Shown in pieces: positions 43,758 through 55,846 of a DNA stretch of 64,000 nt. Each line of letters starts with the position of its first letter. Position 1 is the stretch's first letter. The stretch comes from Cydia pomonella (lineage: Eukaryota; Arthropoda; Insecta; Lepidoptera; Tortricidae): positions 19,448,357-19,512,356 of the forward strand of contig NC_084710.1 in the NCBI RefSeq assembly GCF_033807575.1. The letters are read 5' to 3'. Below the pieces are notes generated by a model. That model ran no database searches. It worked only from the letters and a program-made list of their open reading frames with translations, and had not been told where the DNA came from. The translations under genes and the position numbers were made by a program.

Positions 43758-43978
43758 GAAGTTAAGGCAATATACCTACATAAATGACATACTTACTTCA
43801 CGGGCAAACTTTTTTTTTCAAGAAATAATACTCCTAGAGTTGCTTTAATTGTTAACGGACTTCAAGATTTCAAAAGGACGAGGTTATCAATTCGGTTGTA
43901 TGTTTTTTTTTACGTTTGTTACTCCATAACTCCGTCATTTCTGAACCGATTTTGAAATTTATTTTTTTGTTTGAATTT

Positions 43979-44003
43979 ATATATATATATATATATATAT
44001 ATA
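43979..44003. repeat. (TA)n microsatellite
   Basis: A pure AT dinucleotide run of about 24 bases. Confidence 0.9.
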
Positions 44004-44792
44004 CAGATTGGTTCCGTTTTTGTCAAAACTCAGTTCTGATGATGGGATCCATGAGGCATACATATAGTGATTTTTGTATTTTCTTTAACAAATCAAGCAT
44101 TTACATTTAAAAAAGTGGCATTTGATGAAGTGGAACTGCTGATGATGGAACTCTTCAACGACACATAGTACACGTTTGGCGATTTGTCCTCTTATATATT
44201 ACGTATTATTTGTTAAGTTCGAGTTCTGACGATCAACAACTATCGTTCTTTCACCGGTCTCCCTCATTAAAGTCGGTTTTTTTTTCTTAAATTTTTTTTT
44301 AAACCAGCCTGTGCTGATGGGATTTGAGTTGAGCCAATAAGACTAGCCTATAAAGAAAATATGGTAAGGATTATAAAAACTGTATTACTTCGACTATTGA
44401 AAGCCTGCAGTTCTTAGAGTAATCTTTAATGTACTTCAAATTATTGAAAAAAAAAAATGTTGTCCAAAAAATAACAAATGTTTGTAAAAAACTGTCGCCT
44501 CAAATTAAGAAAGTGAGCGTGAAGGAATGTCACCACAAAGGTATGCTTATTGAGCAACCAAAACTATCTAATTTGTGGATGAGAAATGTTGACAATAACA
44601 CTTGATCTTGTTGACCGTAACGTAACAAAGGTAATTTAAAAATAAGATCTAGTTGTTAAACAAGAAGGTAACGTGGATTGAGTACATCATGTACGTAGAT
44701 ATGTAAATTGAGTATACTACTATTCTGCCAGCGTGTTAAAACATGTAAAAAAAAAATACTTTGTTGAGTTATTTCCACACTGTACTCACAAT
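44004..44792. other. Unassigned AT-rich DNA
   Basis: Nothing recognised apart from short poly-A and poly-T tracts. Confidence 0.35.
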
Positions 44793-45037
44793 GGTCTTAA
44801 GTGCTATAGACCATTACGGCACTTAAGTCCTTCATGCCAATTTCCATCATTTTGAATATTTTCCTAAAAACGAAACGACACAAAAATTCTATGTAGCTAC
44901 TGAGCCTGCTTAAATTTTTTAAGTGAAATTTCACGAGATTCAGTTTAGAATTGCGACCTGTAGAGGAAAACATCCGGACATACGAAAGCAAATTGTTTGA
45001 GTGAGAACGTAGACCTTTGCTAACGCTTCGGTCACTA
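44793..45037 (-). repeat. Old dispersed repeat, copy 2 (fullest)
   Basis: On the minus strand: GACCGAAGCGTTAGCAAAGG, ACAGGTCGCAATTCTAAAC, GAATCTCGTGAAATTTCAC, CAGGCTCAGTAGCTACATAG, then a hairpin end GGTCTATAGCACTTAAGACC. The order matches 8806-8996, with a middle portion that copy lacks. The 94-codon frame here is part of the repeat and is not a gene. Confidence 0.6.
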
Positions 45038-48000
45038 AGTAAGTAGTTTATTTTGCTATATATATATATCAGTTCTTGCAAACCAACAACAATACAAGGA
45101 ATACTGTTAAAACGACTCAGAAGTTATCATTTTACCCAGACAATTTTAGACCTTATCGATTAACATCTCATTGCAAAAGTAGGTACGCTTCATTTTAAAT
45201 GGATCGAGATATAAAAAAAACAACATTAATTTCTTAAATGACAACAAGAATATTAAGTGATATGAAGTCAACGCACGCAATGTCATTAAAAATGCAAAAG
45301 AGCATGTCGATTTACAGCCTCAATCGTTCAACAAAAGGCAGAAATAGCTACAAAAAGGCTTAATGTCGTAATAAAACAATAAACTAGTCCAGTGATGTAC
45401 ATATTAAGTATTTTAAATAAGGAACCCGTGAACCACGACGTATTCTCACGGCGATCGCGGTCTGCGCGCACGCACGGAAAAATCAAAGATGGCGCCGTTG
45501 TGGGAGAGGGATCTTATTGATATGACGTATTTGGACATCCCGTTAGGTTCCTATTACATCCGTGTCAAGTGCTATGTCCTATTGATGGACCCACGCACAA
45601 GCAGAGGGTATAAGTAATGTTAGTACCTGGCCAATCTCACACTATATTGTTGCATAAAAATTACCTATACCCGCACATCAACACACTGCTGATATTGAGT
45701 ATCTCTATAGGAAAAATATCCGTGTATGCAAGTAAGTAACTATAATTAAGAATTAATCGAACATAACTTTTGTCCTTCATTTCACATCGCGGTTTAATCG
45801 AAGTTGTTATAGAAAAACATACACTACGGACCGAATACTGGGTGGGTATATTTATGCAGTCATATGTAGATATTTGTGTGTTTGTTTGGGGAAATTATAC
45901 TTATTCCTTTTTAATTTTATACTTTACTACTCTAGACGGATTGACCGTTTTACTTCAAAGGACGCAAATACGTATAAAATTTGCCGGGGGTTTTTTAACC
46001 TTAAAAGGGTAAAATATGTATTCTCGCTATTTATCCCGTAACCTGTTCATCTGCTAAAATACAAAACACCCACTCCAGTATTGCCAGTATAATTATCTAA
46101 ACTTGTTTATTGTTTTTTAACACTTAAGTCCATGTCATAAACCTGTGAGAAAACTCATGTTTTTTAACCGCAAAAACATAAAAGCTGCCCTAAGTTTCAA
46201 CGTAACCGGGAAGCGACCAGCCACCGCGCTCCCACACTTATCCTGCGCTTTGTGGCCATTGCTCAATATATCAATAAACTCTATTAGAAAACAATTGTTA
46301 CAATTACGTAGGATACAACACGACTACTCAGCCTGATAGACTTTCGTGGAACTGCAAATCGGCGGTATATCTCGGGGCAAAAAGTTGAACAAAATGATGA
46401 GAACATAATTTTCGCAGAAATCCTAGCGAATTGGTATCACGCTGTTTGTAGGGAGATTTTAAATCGTTATAGCTATATACATATTGCTATGCGGCGCAAA
46501 GAAGGATTTTCTTTTGATCACGAACAGATAGAAATTAAACATTTAGCAGGGCTTAAACTGGCACCTGAAAGGGTACTAGTTATTATTTTGTCGAGCCATA
46601 AAACCCTGAATAATAAATATTTATTTCTCCTCTTAAAAAAAACACACACACACTTCAACCGACAAGCCTTATAGAACTTGTGTACATTCCTGAGAATACC
46701 CAACATAAACTACCAAGTCCAGCTAACTATGGGCGCCAATCGTCAACCCTATTTGACCACAATCACATAGCATTATCCTAACAAATTACCGACATGCACC
46801 CTCAATCATTTATAAAGACATCAGAAACAATAAAATTGCTGCAGCTTTTGAATCTCTTCCTTATTACAACCTACCCTTTGACAATTACGGGCAGTTGGTG
46901 GGTTTTTTTTGTTCATAACGCGATTAGCCTATGACCCGGCTTGTAAATGTAGTAATTAGATCGGCCGAGGCGTCATGGCTCGGCGGTGTTCCCACACGGC
47001 TTGTGGCCCGGGGCTTTTGAAATTGAAGACGTTTTTCTAGTTCGCATGCAAAAGAGAAGGAAACGTTAGAAGCAAAAAGATTATTACTTATATATTCCTG
47101 CACTGCTGATGACTTTGATCGTAGGATTAAATGGACGAAAGAAGAAGCTTCTAAGATAGTTATAAATGTGGACGCCTTTTTTGTCAATGTTTGTATGTAT
47201 AAAAGGATGGATAATTTTTTAAATCGAAACAAGTAAGCGAAAAAGACGGATGATATTACAAGCCATAAGTTCATTTAAATTCCTCTGATGACTTAAGTCT
47301 TAAAAAACAGCCTACGTGTAATACGCCTTTCCAAAGCTGTATTAGGTAACGTTGACATCAATAAAAGTCACAGTAAGCCGTAAGCCTAAGCTACATTTAG
47401 GGAGCCATAAAACGAAAGAATATTCGTTACAACCGTAATGTTTCACAATGCACAATGAACTAACAGAAGCACTTATCATCAGTGGACCCTATGTCTATTG
47501 CAATAAGGTTTACTTATAAATAGTAATTTAACTGTGGACGATGGAACAATGGTGGTTTTTGTGGCAGTTAGTCACAGGAGGCCCGAATCCTTGCAGACGG
47601 AAGGGTGAGTCAGCAGGTCGTGGTTCAGAGAGCACGATGGAACTGACAATATAGCCTACCTTGTTACGGTTCAACTTTGTATTACGCCCCTTATTCTTAT
47701 TCGCCAACGTTTTAGTACGTATAAAACAAAGAATGATAATTTAAAGTAACATATCAAATAATTATATAATGTTAAACGTCTGACTTTCATAAGAAAAGTG
47801 AATGAAAAGATAGAAGGCAAAGCTCAAAAAGATGGACAGAACCAGATTTTGAAACTCTTGCATAGGTATATCTATTATTAAAACATATACACCAAGCCAA
47901 GCAGAATAGGTACAATAAGTAGAATGGGACAAGTGGGAGGCACCTGATTGAAAATCTAACATGGAACGAATGGAACAAAGTTTTATAATTGCGAGGTCAT

Positions 48001-48130
48001 GTCACTTCTAAATGAAGGTTCTCTCCGTTTTTTATATGCACATTTACGAGAGGGGCTGACTTAAAATGATATAACTTTTTAAATGAATGAAATGAAAATG
48101 AAGACCTATTATCGTCTCACATTTTTTTTT
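45038..48130. other. Long unassigned stretch
   Basis: No exon is supported. A short G+C-rich patch at 45437-45500 contains CAAAGATGGCGCCGTTG, which resembles a YY1-type initiator motif. A 116-codon minus-strand frame (46924-47274) shows no domain. Confidence 0.35.
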
Positions 48131-48703
48131 ATATACTACGTCGGTGGCAATCAAGCATACGGCCCGCCTGATGGTAAGCAGTGTCCGTAGCCTATGTACG
48201 CCTGCAACTCCAGAGAAGTTACATGCGCGTTGCCGACCCTAAACCCGCCCCCCCTCGTTGAGCTCTGGCAACCTTACTCATCGGCAGGAACACAACACTA
48301 TGAGTAGGGTCTAGTGTTATTTGGCTGCTGTTTTCTGTAAGGTGGAGGTACTTCCCCAGTTGGGCTCTGCTCTAGATCTGGAATGACATCCGCTGTGCTG
48401 GGCTAGGGCCCAGTATACTAGGCAATGAATTTAGGTACAACTGTTTATGTAAAAAGAAGCATGTGTAGCTCTTCTTTCATATTTCTCAAAACAAAAATAG
48501 CTGCTGTAAACCGATCACGATCAAGCAATCATACTAGAGTCAGACTAAGCTAAGTTGGCAACAATTTTGATAGCTCAGCATGTGCAAGTGTTAAGGAAGC
48601 GTCATAATTTCATCGAAATTTGTGGTAGGCCACACAAAGCGAAATGACATTCGCAATGCCCATACCTCTCTTTTGGACGTAGTTTAAGGACGTACCCGGG
48701 TCC
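48131..48703 (-). repeat. Dispersed 350-bp repeat, copy B, interrupted
   Basis: Inverted relative to copy A (15088-15440). It runs ACTACGTCGGTGGCA at the left, through CTCGTTGAGCTCTGGCAA and CTCTAGATCTGGAATGA to about 48400. It resumes with CCACACAAAGCG at about 48633 and ends GACGTACCCGGGTCC at 48703. Between the two parts lies the repeat at 48411-48622. Confidence 0.8.
48411..48622 (-). mobile_element. ~210-bp repeat inserted in copy B
   Basis: It spans CAGTATACTAGGCAATGAAT to GTCATAATTTCATCGAA. It is nearly identical (about one difference in 25 bases by eye) to the reverse complement of 50868-51075. It includes the terminal motif AGTCAGACTAAGCTAAGTTG of the inverted-repeat family at 13851. 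Its place inside an otherwise continuous repeat shows it arrived later. No clear target duplication was found. Confidence 0.7.
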
Positions 48704-50816
48704 CACATGAGGTTGGTTCATAAATCTAGATTCATGTGCCTGGAATGATTTGATTGTCTTTATTCTGATCACATTCGTGTCTCCTGGCCTACTTGGCCCT
48801 AGGTAAAAAAAAACCGTATTCAACTGTCGCGCTGAACCGGTGTGGCGAAGGAGTCAATGGAGCGAGTAATACGACTTATACGGACGGCACTTTATCAGGA
48901 ACTAGTACACATTTAATTACACGTGTAATTATTATATTAAGTATCAGGTGTAAGTATACTAAAGGGTCTATCATTAACAGGTTGTGTAGGAGTTTAAACT
49001 GATCCCGGTTAATTAACCATTCGATTAGAATCCCTCGGCTATTCCTGTTTAGCTTGCTATGGGATTATATCGATAAAAATCCCGATTTAGGCATGGTCCA
49101 TTAATCAACTCCGTTTAATAAGTAGATAGAATTATATTTGTAAAATAGGATTTTAACCACTTTTTGCCACCGTCTAACATGTCATTTATTGGTAGTTTGT
49201 GGGTGGCCTCAAAGGATTTACAAATTATTTTTATCTACTTTTACATCATACCAAAATAATATACGGTATTCTTAATCTATTGTAAACAACGGAGCTAAAA
49301 TGATGCTCTAAATTATTTAAGCATTAGAGTGTTTCCGGCTGACTTAGAAAAACGTTTAAATGGAAGGTAGGAGTTATCACTAACCACATACCGGCGTGTG
49401 TAAGGGTCAGGCAAACCAGTATACTAGCACCCTCTATTACGCATAGTTGTTACAGAACTCGAAGTCACATTTCATTGGTGACTGAGAACTCGAAGATGCC
49501 TGCGTTTGCGCAGCCAGTGAAAACACATCTCCATGGAAACGCCTGATAGCACATTTCCGGACACACACGTCGCCACCGAAATTGATATAAAATTATATGA
49601 TGACGTAATTTTAGTCAAACAAATCGCCATGACGTGATCGTATGTTTACCGTTGTTTATTTTTAACTGGCTGTAGCGAATGACTAAAGGATGCCGCCGTG
49701 CAAAAAAGACAATCCGAAACTCTTCAATTAATCGCATTAGAGTACGCATACAATTCCCTTTTTTGTCACTAGAATCGGATTGTACTTATATTTTAAAGAT
49801 ATTAATGCTAAGACTTATAGATTCATATGTCAATGTCAAAAAAACATTGATTTATCTGACTAACCTAGATTGTACTTTTAAATATACGGTACAGTACGGT
49901 TTTTTGTATATTACGTTGGTCAGTCTGCCCCACAAAAAAGTTCAGGTCTCTAGACATTTGAGGTTAATGCCTAATAGGGTTAGAAAGTTTTATTACCGTA
50001 ATCGTTGCTACAATGGACAATTTGGCGAACAATAATGCCAATTCAAATCCCGATTACCATCGAAACTTCCTTGATTTCAACAGATTATTCTATCGCAAGT
50101 GACTTTGGGCCAATATTTAGTTTCGTAATTGACTGACGAAGATATGAGTAAGTGCGTGTTTTTCAAAGTATTAAAAAAAAACTGTTTATTATAATAAAAG
50201 TTACAATGTTTACAATCAGATCAGATTACCTATAGAGATTCTATTGATTCTTAATATAGGCTGTTCATAACATGCACTTTACTAAAAATATTCATATATT
50301 TGCAAGCAGTTTGTTCGCTCATATATAAGATGAATACTGTACATTAGGGCTGTCAAAAATAGTGATCGATTCAAAGACTTCAAAGACGCACTCTTCATGT
50401 TACTAAACATCATCACTAGGTGATAATCGCCAGTTTAAATTAAAATATCGCATATTCGCTTACAGTAACGTAGATGACAAGCACAAGTTTTTGAAGACGT
50501 ACCGAATAAAACAATTAAATCATGAACCGGACGGGCACCCACAAAACCGCTTATTAAAAATACAATAAAATGACCCACAACATATGAAGTCGCGGTTATG
50601 GCCGCGTGGGATCTGAATTTACGCTCCACTGAAATGATTACAATAAAATACATATATTCTATTAAAAACTATAAAAGCACGTTGCGTTTATCGCTATTTA
50701 AATGATAGATTCAAGTATTTGACACTGACAAAGTAGTTTCAGAAATTGAAGTATATACATACAATTATTTTTTCTGTCTCTAGAGATTCTACACAAGGGT
50801 TAAGATAAGTTGGCAG
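48704..50816. other. Unassigned DNA
   Basis: No gene. A 118-codon frame at 49679-50035 (start after TGTAGCGA) is basic-rich but matches nothing I know. Confidence 0.35.
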
Positions 50817-51075
50817 CGATTTTGACAGCCTAGACAGTGCAAGTGTTATTTTAAACGTCAAACTTCGATGAAATTATGACGCTTACTTAACACTTGCACA
50901 TGCTGAGCTATCAAAATTGTTGCCAACTTAGCTTAGTCTGACTCTAGTATGATTGCTTGATCGTGATTGGTTTACAGCAGCTATTTTTGTTTTGAGAAAT
51001 ATGAAAGAAGAGCTACACATGCTTCTTTTTACATAAACAGTTGTACTTAAACTCATTGCCTAGTATACTTATACC
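50817..51075. mobile_element. Inverted-repeat element plus shared flank, copy of 48411-48622
   Basis: The core 50817-50945 is a hairpin: GATAAGTTGGCAGCGATTTT pairs with AAAATTGTTGCCAACTTAGC, and GTGCAAGTGTTATTTTAAAC pairs with TTAACACTTGCAC. It is the family seen at 13851. The following 130 bases to 51075 (GATTGCTTGATCGTGATTGG to GCCTAGTATAC) are shared only with 48411-48622, in the opposite orientation. Confidence 0.75.
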
Positions 51076-53176
51076 AAATTGTGTCAGAAATACGCACTTT
51101 GCGTTTGTGCAAACCACTTGGCTGAGGTGGTTAGTATGAAATTAAAGTTAAATGCGAATTGGTTGGAGCCGTTGGAGGTTAGGCTGCGTGCGACGGCTGC
51201 GGCCGAAATCGGTCAGAAGTATCATCATCATCATGTCATCAGTAGGCATGATAACTTAAACTAGATTTAGTCTGTTCTGTAAAATCCCCAAAACTTAGCT
51301 ACCTTCCACTATACCTCCGCGCAATACCTCTTTTCCAACAGCCTGAGTTGTGATGTGAATTAAGTTTGGTTCAGCAAACTCTAAAGGACCATTTAAGCTT
51401 TCGGCACACGGGTTCCTTAGAATACAATGATAATTACGTGGTAATTAAGCGCAGGTGGAAGGGCGTCTAGCTAGTGTGTTCCCACGGGGTTCCCACGATA
51501 AGTTCCTTCCGGAGGCGGCGACCCGTGACGCTACCGTCTTGGCGCTGGGCGCCCACCTCGCGCCTCTTATTGTTAGTGTTACACGACTAACTAACATACA
51601 TTGGTTCCAACGTTTGACCCATAGCCCTTTCCACAACATCATATTCTGTGCGACAAACTAAAAAGAATGAGAGGTATAGACTATACTTTAGAGTGTTATC
51701 CTGATAGTACCTGTCAATCTTCAGACAAAGGTGCACGGTTGAGTGACGATAGATGGTACAATAATTAAGAACAATCATTATTTCCCTCCAGGAATTGAAC
51801 ATCGAACGCGAATTCCTGAATGGCCAGAGTTTTATCTTCTATTGTCTTTAGTCCTATCGATGGTTTATTTTGTCAAGCACACGTATTTCCGACTTAAAGT
51901 TCTATGTCCGTTGAACTTGTTTTTAACACGTGTCGGTGTTGGCTTAAAAAGTTGGACCGAATTATCGCAAAGCTTCCAACCGCTATTTGAATAACAATTT
52001 GTGTTCAACCGTCCGGGACGCTTACAAATTCATATTATTATACTATTGAGTTGTTTTTTATGAGATCAGAAAACAATTTGTTATAGATTTTATGAGGAGA
52101 TGGGTTAAATGTTCATATTGAAACGTAGGAAGTGCGTAAACGAAAACAGTTTTTTAATTAAAATCCCATATCTATCTACTAATAGTAATCCTGTAGTGCT
52201 ATATTTTTACAAAACTTTATAATTTCATTATTATTTAACATCATTGTATTTGTTCAATATGTAAATGAATACAGCAATATAAGGTTTTAGTTATTTTACT
52301 GCAAGTTGTCTTTTACGACACGACGGCAATTAAGTCTAAATTGCATTAAAACTGAATCATGATCCCAACTTAAGTAACGGCGGCAATCTAAACTTTGGAT
52401 GGCGGTCATGAAACAACCATTTATTACCCGACTACGCCAAAGCAAAAGGAGGGTTATACTTTTTTTAAATGCTAGATTGTATATGTATACCTATACCTGC
52501 AAATGTTTTAAGCTAAAAGCCACAACACTATAAAGTGTAAATACATATTTTATTCGGAAACGCAATTTATTTTACGAAATTACTGTGTAGATACTTAATG
52601 CAATACTATCTTCTAGCGTTACAAGGGACTGTTATCACAAGTCTGAATTGCGATTAATTGAATAGCTATTTCATTATTTTACCTGCGTTTCTTAACTAAA
52701 GGTCCGTTACAATAAAGCTATAAAATCAACGGCGATAACCATCAAGGAAACAGACGATCTACCAGACATAAATATTTATAGTTAGTGGAAGAATCAATGA
52801 AGAAGTGTGCGCGGAAATGTCTGGATATCGGCACACGACGGAATGTCCTGCGTACAACTCTTACTCCAATAGATTAGGTAGTTGCCTCAGATAAACCATT
52901 ATAACTGTGGCCTTTTAATCCGTGAATATTATTTGAAATTGAAGATCATGGTTTCACTGGTTTTCCTAAGATGATAGGTAAGTGATGATAGTAGCAGCAC
53001 AGCTGCGCGCGAGACGAAAAACCGCGTATCTCATAAAAGCGTCGCGAAAAAAGAAACATTGTATAAGCCATATAGCAGGTATTTTATTGTTCTTATACAC
53101 TTGTGGCTTGCAGCACAGGCAATAATAATTAAAAGTTACACGGAATTCATTTTAATTTTGTAACTGAGTACATATT
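51076..53176. other. Unassigned DNA
   Basis: No gene. A G+C-rich patch at about 51455-51565 may be an old LINE fragment, but no motif is decisive. Confidence 0.35.
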
Positions 53177-53199
53177 AGTAGTAGTAGTAGTAGTAGTAT
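53177..53199. repeat. (TAG)n microsatellite
   Basis: About seven TAG/AGT triplets, directly before a retroposon tail. Confidence 0.9.
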
Positions 53200-53425
53200 C
53201 ATTCGATATTTACCATCAGTCGCTTTTCGGTGAAGGAAAACATCGTGAGGAAACCGGACTAATCCCAACAAGGCCTAGTTTACCCTCTGGGTTGGAAGGT
53301 CAGATGGCAGTCGCTTTCGTAAAAACTAGTGCCTACGCCAAATCTTGGGATTAGTTGTCAAGCGGACCCCAGGCTCCCATGAGCCGTGGCAAAATGCCGG
53401 GACAACGCGAGGAAGAAGAGAACTG
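53200..53425 (+). mobile_element. LINE/SINE 3' region, copy 1
   Basis: TCGCTTTTCGGTGAAGGAAA, ACATCGTGAGGAAACCGGAC, GGACCCCAGGCTCCCATGAG and CCGGGACAACGCGAGGAAGA are in the order of a lepidopteran RTE-like LINE 3' end. A partial inverted copy lies at 60420-60540. Non-coding. Confidence 0.7.
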
Positions 53426-54209
53426 AGTACATAATAGAGGTTAAAAATCCACCGTAGTTTTGTAATGGTGAAAATGTATTCTTTGATGTAGCTTAAGTTA
53501 CCGAGACTATCTTATTTCAGACTTGCATACGTTTTTTTTATTCATGATTATGCCTGGATTTTCCTAAACATTTTTAAAGGAAATGAAAAACAATAAATTA
53601 AAGAATACGATTTCAAGCTAACATGATTTAACTATTCATAAAATGGGGTATTTACATTTACTTATTCACACTAAATACGCCATTAAGCTTAAAACCGTTG
53701 CCAGAAATCTAATTATAAACAAACACCTGCTACAGAGCTCAGACGAAGAAAAGATGTAAACGGCATTTATTTATGTATAAAAACATAGATATCTGTCATA
53801 GTTTTATATACAGTAAAATCTCAATAACTCGAATATCGATTAGGCAAAGTCCTCTTTAACTCGAAATATTTAACCTTAGGTATTAACGACTAAGACGAAG
53901 CAATATTTTTCCTCTTTGACTCTACTCAAAAAAAATAGATGTATCACAGTATGTATGTGTGAGTATGTTTTATCACCTCTATATCTCGAAGTTACACATA
54001 TACATTCACTAACCCACCTTCGTAACTAAAAAAATAATAAGTCGTACTTTTTGCGGTTGTATCATAATTTTTTTAATATTATTGTTTAACGAGTTTTACC
54101 TCTGTAATACGGAATCTCTTTAAGATAAACATACAATAAACACAAGCCCCAAACAAGCTGAATTTCAAACGTATTCTCTACCAGCACCTGCCGGATACTG
54201 TCTAGTGGG
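53426..54209. other. Unassigned AT-rich DNA
   Basis: Nothing recognised. Confidence 0.35.
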
Positions 54210-54235
54210 ACCCCCCCCCCCCCTCTTCCCCCCCG
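54210..54235. repeat. Poly-C tract
   Basis: About 14 consecutive C, then CTCTTCCCCCCCC. It may mark the edge of the retroposon downstream and is a likely length-error site. Confidence 0.85.
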
Positions 54236-54419
54236 CACACATGCAGAAGTATATTTATGTATATTGTATAGTATATTATGTAATTAATTTATATATGTAT
54301 TTATAATGATAATTTGTGTAGTTTATAAAAGTATTATATATATTACCTATTAGTTTGTATACTGGCTTAGTAGTATTAGACTTAGTATTTAATTTTGGAT
54401 TTTTTTTTTCACACTGCAC

Positions 54420-54546
54420 CGACCTTAGCAAATTTCTGTTTGGCCCAGTGGTTGACTGGTAGAGAATGCCTCAAGGCATTAAGTCCGCCTATTGTACGTT
54501 ATACTTGTACTTGTGCAATAAAGTTTAAATAATAATTATAATAATA
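54420..54546 (+). mobile_element. Retroposon 3' UTR ending in a TAA-rich tail
   Basis: GGTTGACTGGTAGAGAATGC, CTCAAGGCATTAAGTCCGCC and TTGTGCAATAAAGTTTAAAT are the 3' end of a common lepidopteran LINE, with AATAAA and a TAATAATTATAATAATAA tail. The next element begins inside this tail. Confidence 0.7.
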
Positions 54547-55510
54547 ATGGCGGCATGGGAGAGTAAGGTGCTACACGGGCGGTTCTACAAGGCCCTCACG
54601 GGATCCGACGTGGACCTGCTCGCGTCGGTGAACTGGTTACGATTCGGGGACCTCTTCGGAGAAACCGAGGGTTTTGCCTGTGCAATTGCGGACGAAGTTA
54701 TGATGACGAACAACTATCGGAAATATATCCTGAAGGACGGTACGGTCGAAATTTGTCGGGCATGCCGCCGTCCCGGTGAGTCACTCAGGCATATCATTTC
54801 CGGTTGTTCTCATCTTGCTAACGGCGAGTACTTGCACAGACATAATCTCGTAGCCAGGATTATTCACCAGCAACTTGCTCTTCTATACGGCCTTGTGGAC
54901 CGCGAAGTACCGTACTACAAGTACTCACCTGCGCCAGTTCTCGAAAATGGTCGTGCCACGCTCTATTGGGATCGATCTATTATCACTGACAGGACTATTG
55001 TAGCCAATAAGCCTGACATCGTGATAATAGATCGATCGCAACGCCGGGCCGTGCTCGTCGACATCACCATCCCCCATGACGAGAATCTCGTGAAAGCCGA
55101 GAAGGACAAATCCAGTAAGTACCTAGACTTGGCTCACGAGATAACCGCCATGTGGGATGTTGATTCGACGATCATTGTCCCGATAGTCGTTTCAGCGAAC
55201 GGTCTCATAGCGAAGAGTCTCGAACAACACCTTGAGAGACTCTCGCTAGGTGGTTGGATCAAGGGTCAGATGCAGAAGGCGGTGATCTTGAGCACGGCGC
55301 GGATAGTCCGGCGGTTCCTCTCCCTGCGGCCCTGACCACCGGCAGCTTGGGCCTTGCCCCGCTGCTGGCGGCACCCTAGGTTAGGTTTTTTATAATGTGT
55401 TTATATCTTTTGTATTGTTTTGTAAGTGTTTTTATATTTTACTTTTATATACATATTGTAAAAAGCCTAATCTGAGAGAAAAAGATAAATAAAGGAGATA
55501 ATAATAATAA
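54536..55510 (+). mobile_element. 5'-truncated non-LTR retrotransposon with restriction-like endonuclease
   Basis: The unit comprises a 262-codon ORF end, a 175-bp 3' UTR with an AATAAA-like signal at 55489 and a GATAATAATAATAA tail. TAA-type repeats lie on both sides. Dong, an R4-clade element of Bombyx, is known to insert into TAA repeats, so this may be a relative. The reverse-transcriptase half is missing, so it cannot move by itself. Confidence 0.7.
54547..55335 (+). pseudogene. C-terminal 262 codons of a restriction-like-endonuclease LINE protein
   Basis: The frame is open from the first ATG after an in-frame stop in the TAA repeat. It covers the part C-terminal to reverse transcriptase. 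A CCHC motif has C70, C73, H82 and C87, followed by the restriction-like endonuclease core: P156-D157, D172 (PD-X14-D in DIVII...VDITIP) and lysines K183 and K187 in a helix ending KYLDLAHEI. This order is that of R2/R4/Dong/NeSL-type LINEs, whose endonuclease nicks the target site. Catalytic residues are kept and there is no internal stop, so the fragment is young. Its higher G+C contrasts with the flanks. The ATG is probably internal to the original ORF. The exact clade is uncertain. Confidence 0.8.
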
Positions 55511-55846
55511 ACCTTTAACAACTTCCCTATGTCGATTCTGTTTCCCTTGAGATTTGCACTATCGACGTTCAACTGTAATATAATTTGCATGCATAACACT
55601 ATTACAAGAAAAACTGCTTCATTAACAAAAAAGATCTAAAAAAGACTATACCAAGAGCACCTTTGCTTACAAATGTTAATAACATGGTTGACATTTAATT
55701 AAAAGCGAATTTGAATTCATCTGCGCACGCCCCACTCTAACAGGCTGCGTGAAATATCGAAACGATATCGACAGATGTTTCAACAGGTGGAGTAGAAAAA
55801 ATTGCCAAGTTATAAGTTAAGACTAGAACGGAAAGGTAGTATGGAT
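55511..55846. other. Unassigned AT-rich DNA
   Basis: Nothing recognised. Confidence 0.35.

Noticed and set aside
44797..45081. 94-codon minus-strand frame
   Set aside because: Lies inside an old dispersed repeat whose other copies (8806, 29573) do not keep the frame.
46924..47274. 116-codon minus-strand frame with a SRVGTPPSHDASADL segment
   Set aside because: G+C-rich end hinted at an old LINE, but no decisive motif or second copy in the window.
51455..51661. G+C-rich open frames on both strands
   Set aside because: No domain recognised; kept only as an unassigned G+C-rich patch.
54547..55335. Intact host gene of 262 codons
   Set aside because: Contains LINE CCHC and restriction-like endonuclease motifs, starts inside a TAA repeat, and lacks the reverse transcriptase, so it is a truncated retrotransposon.
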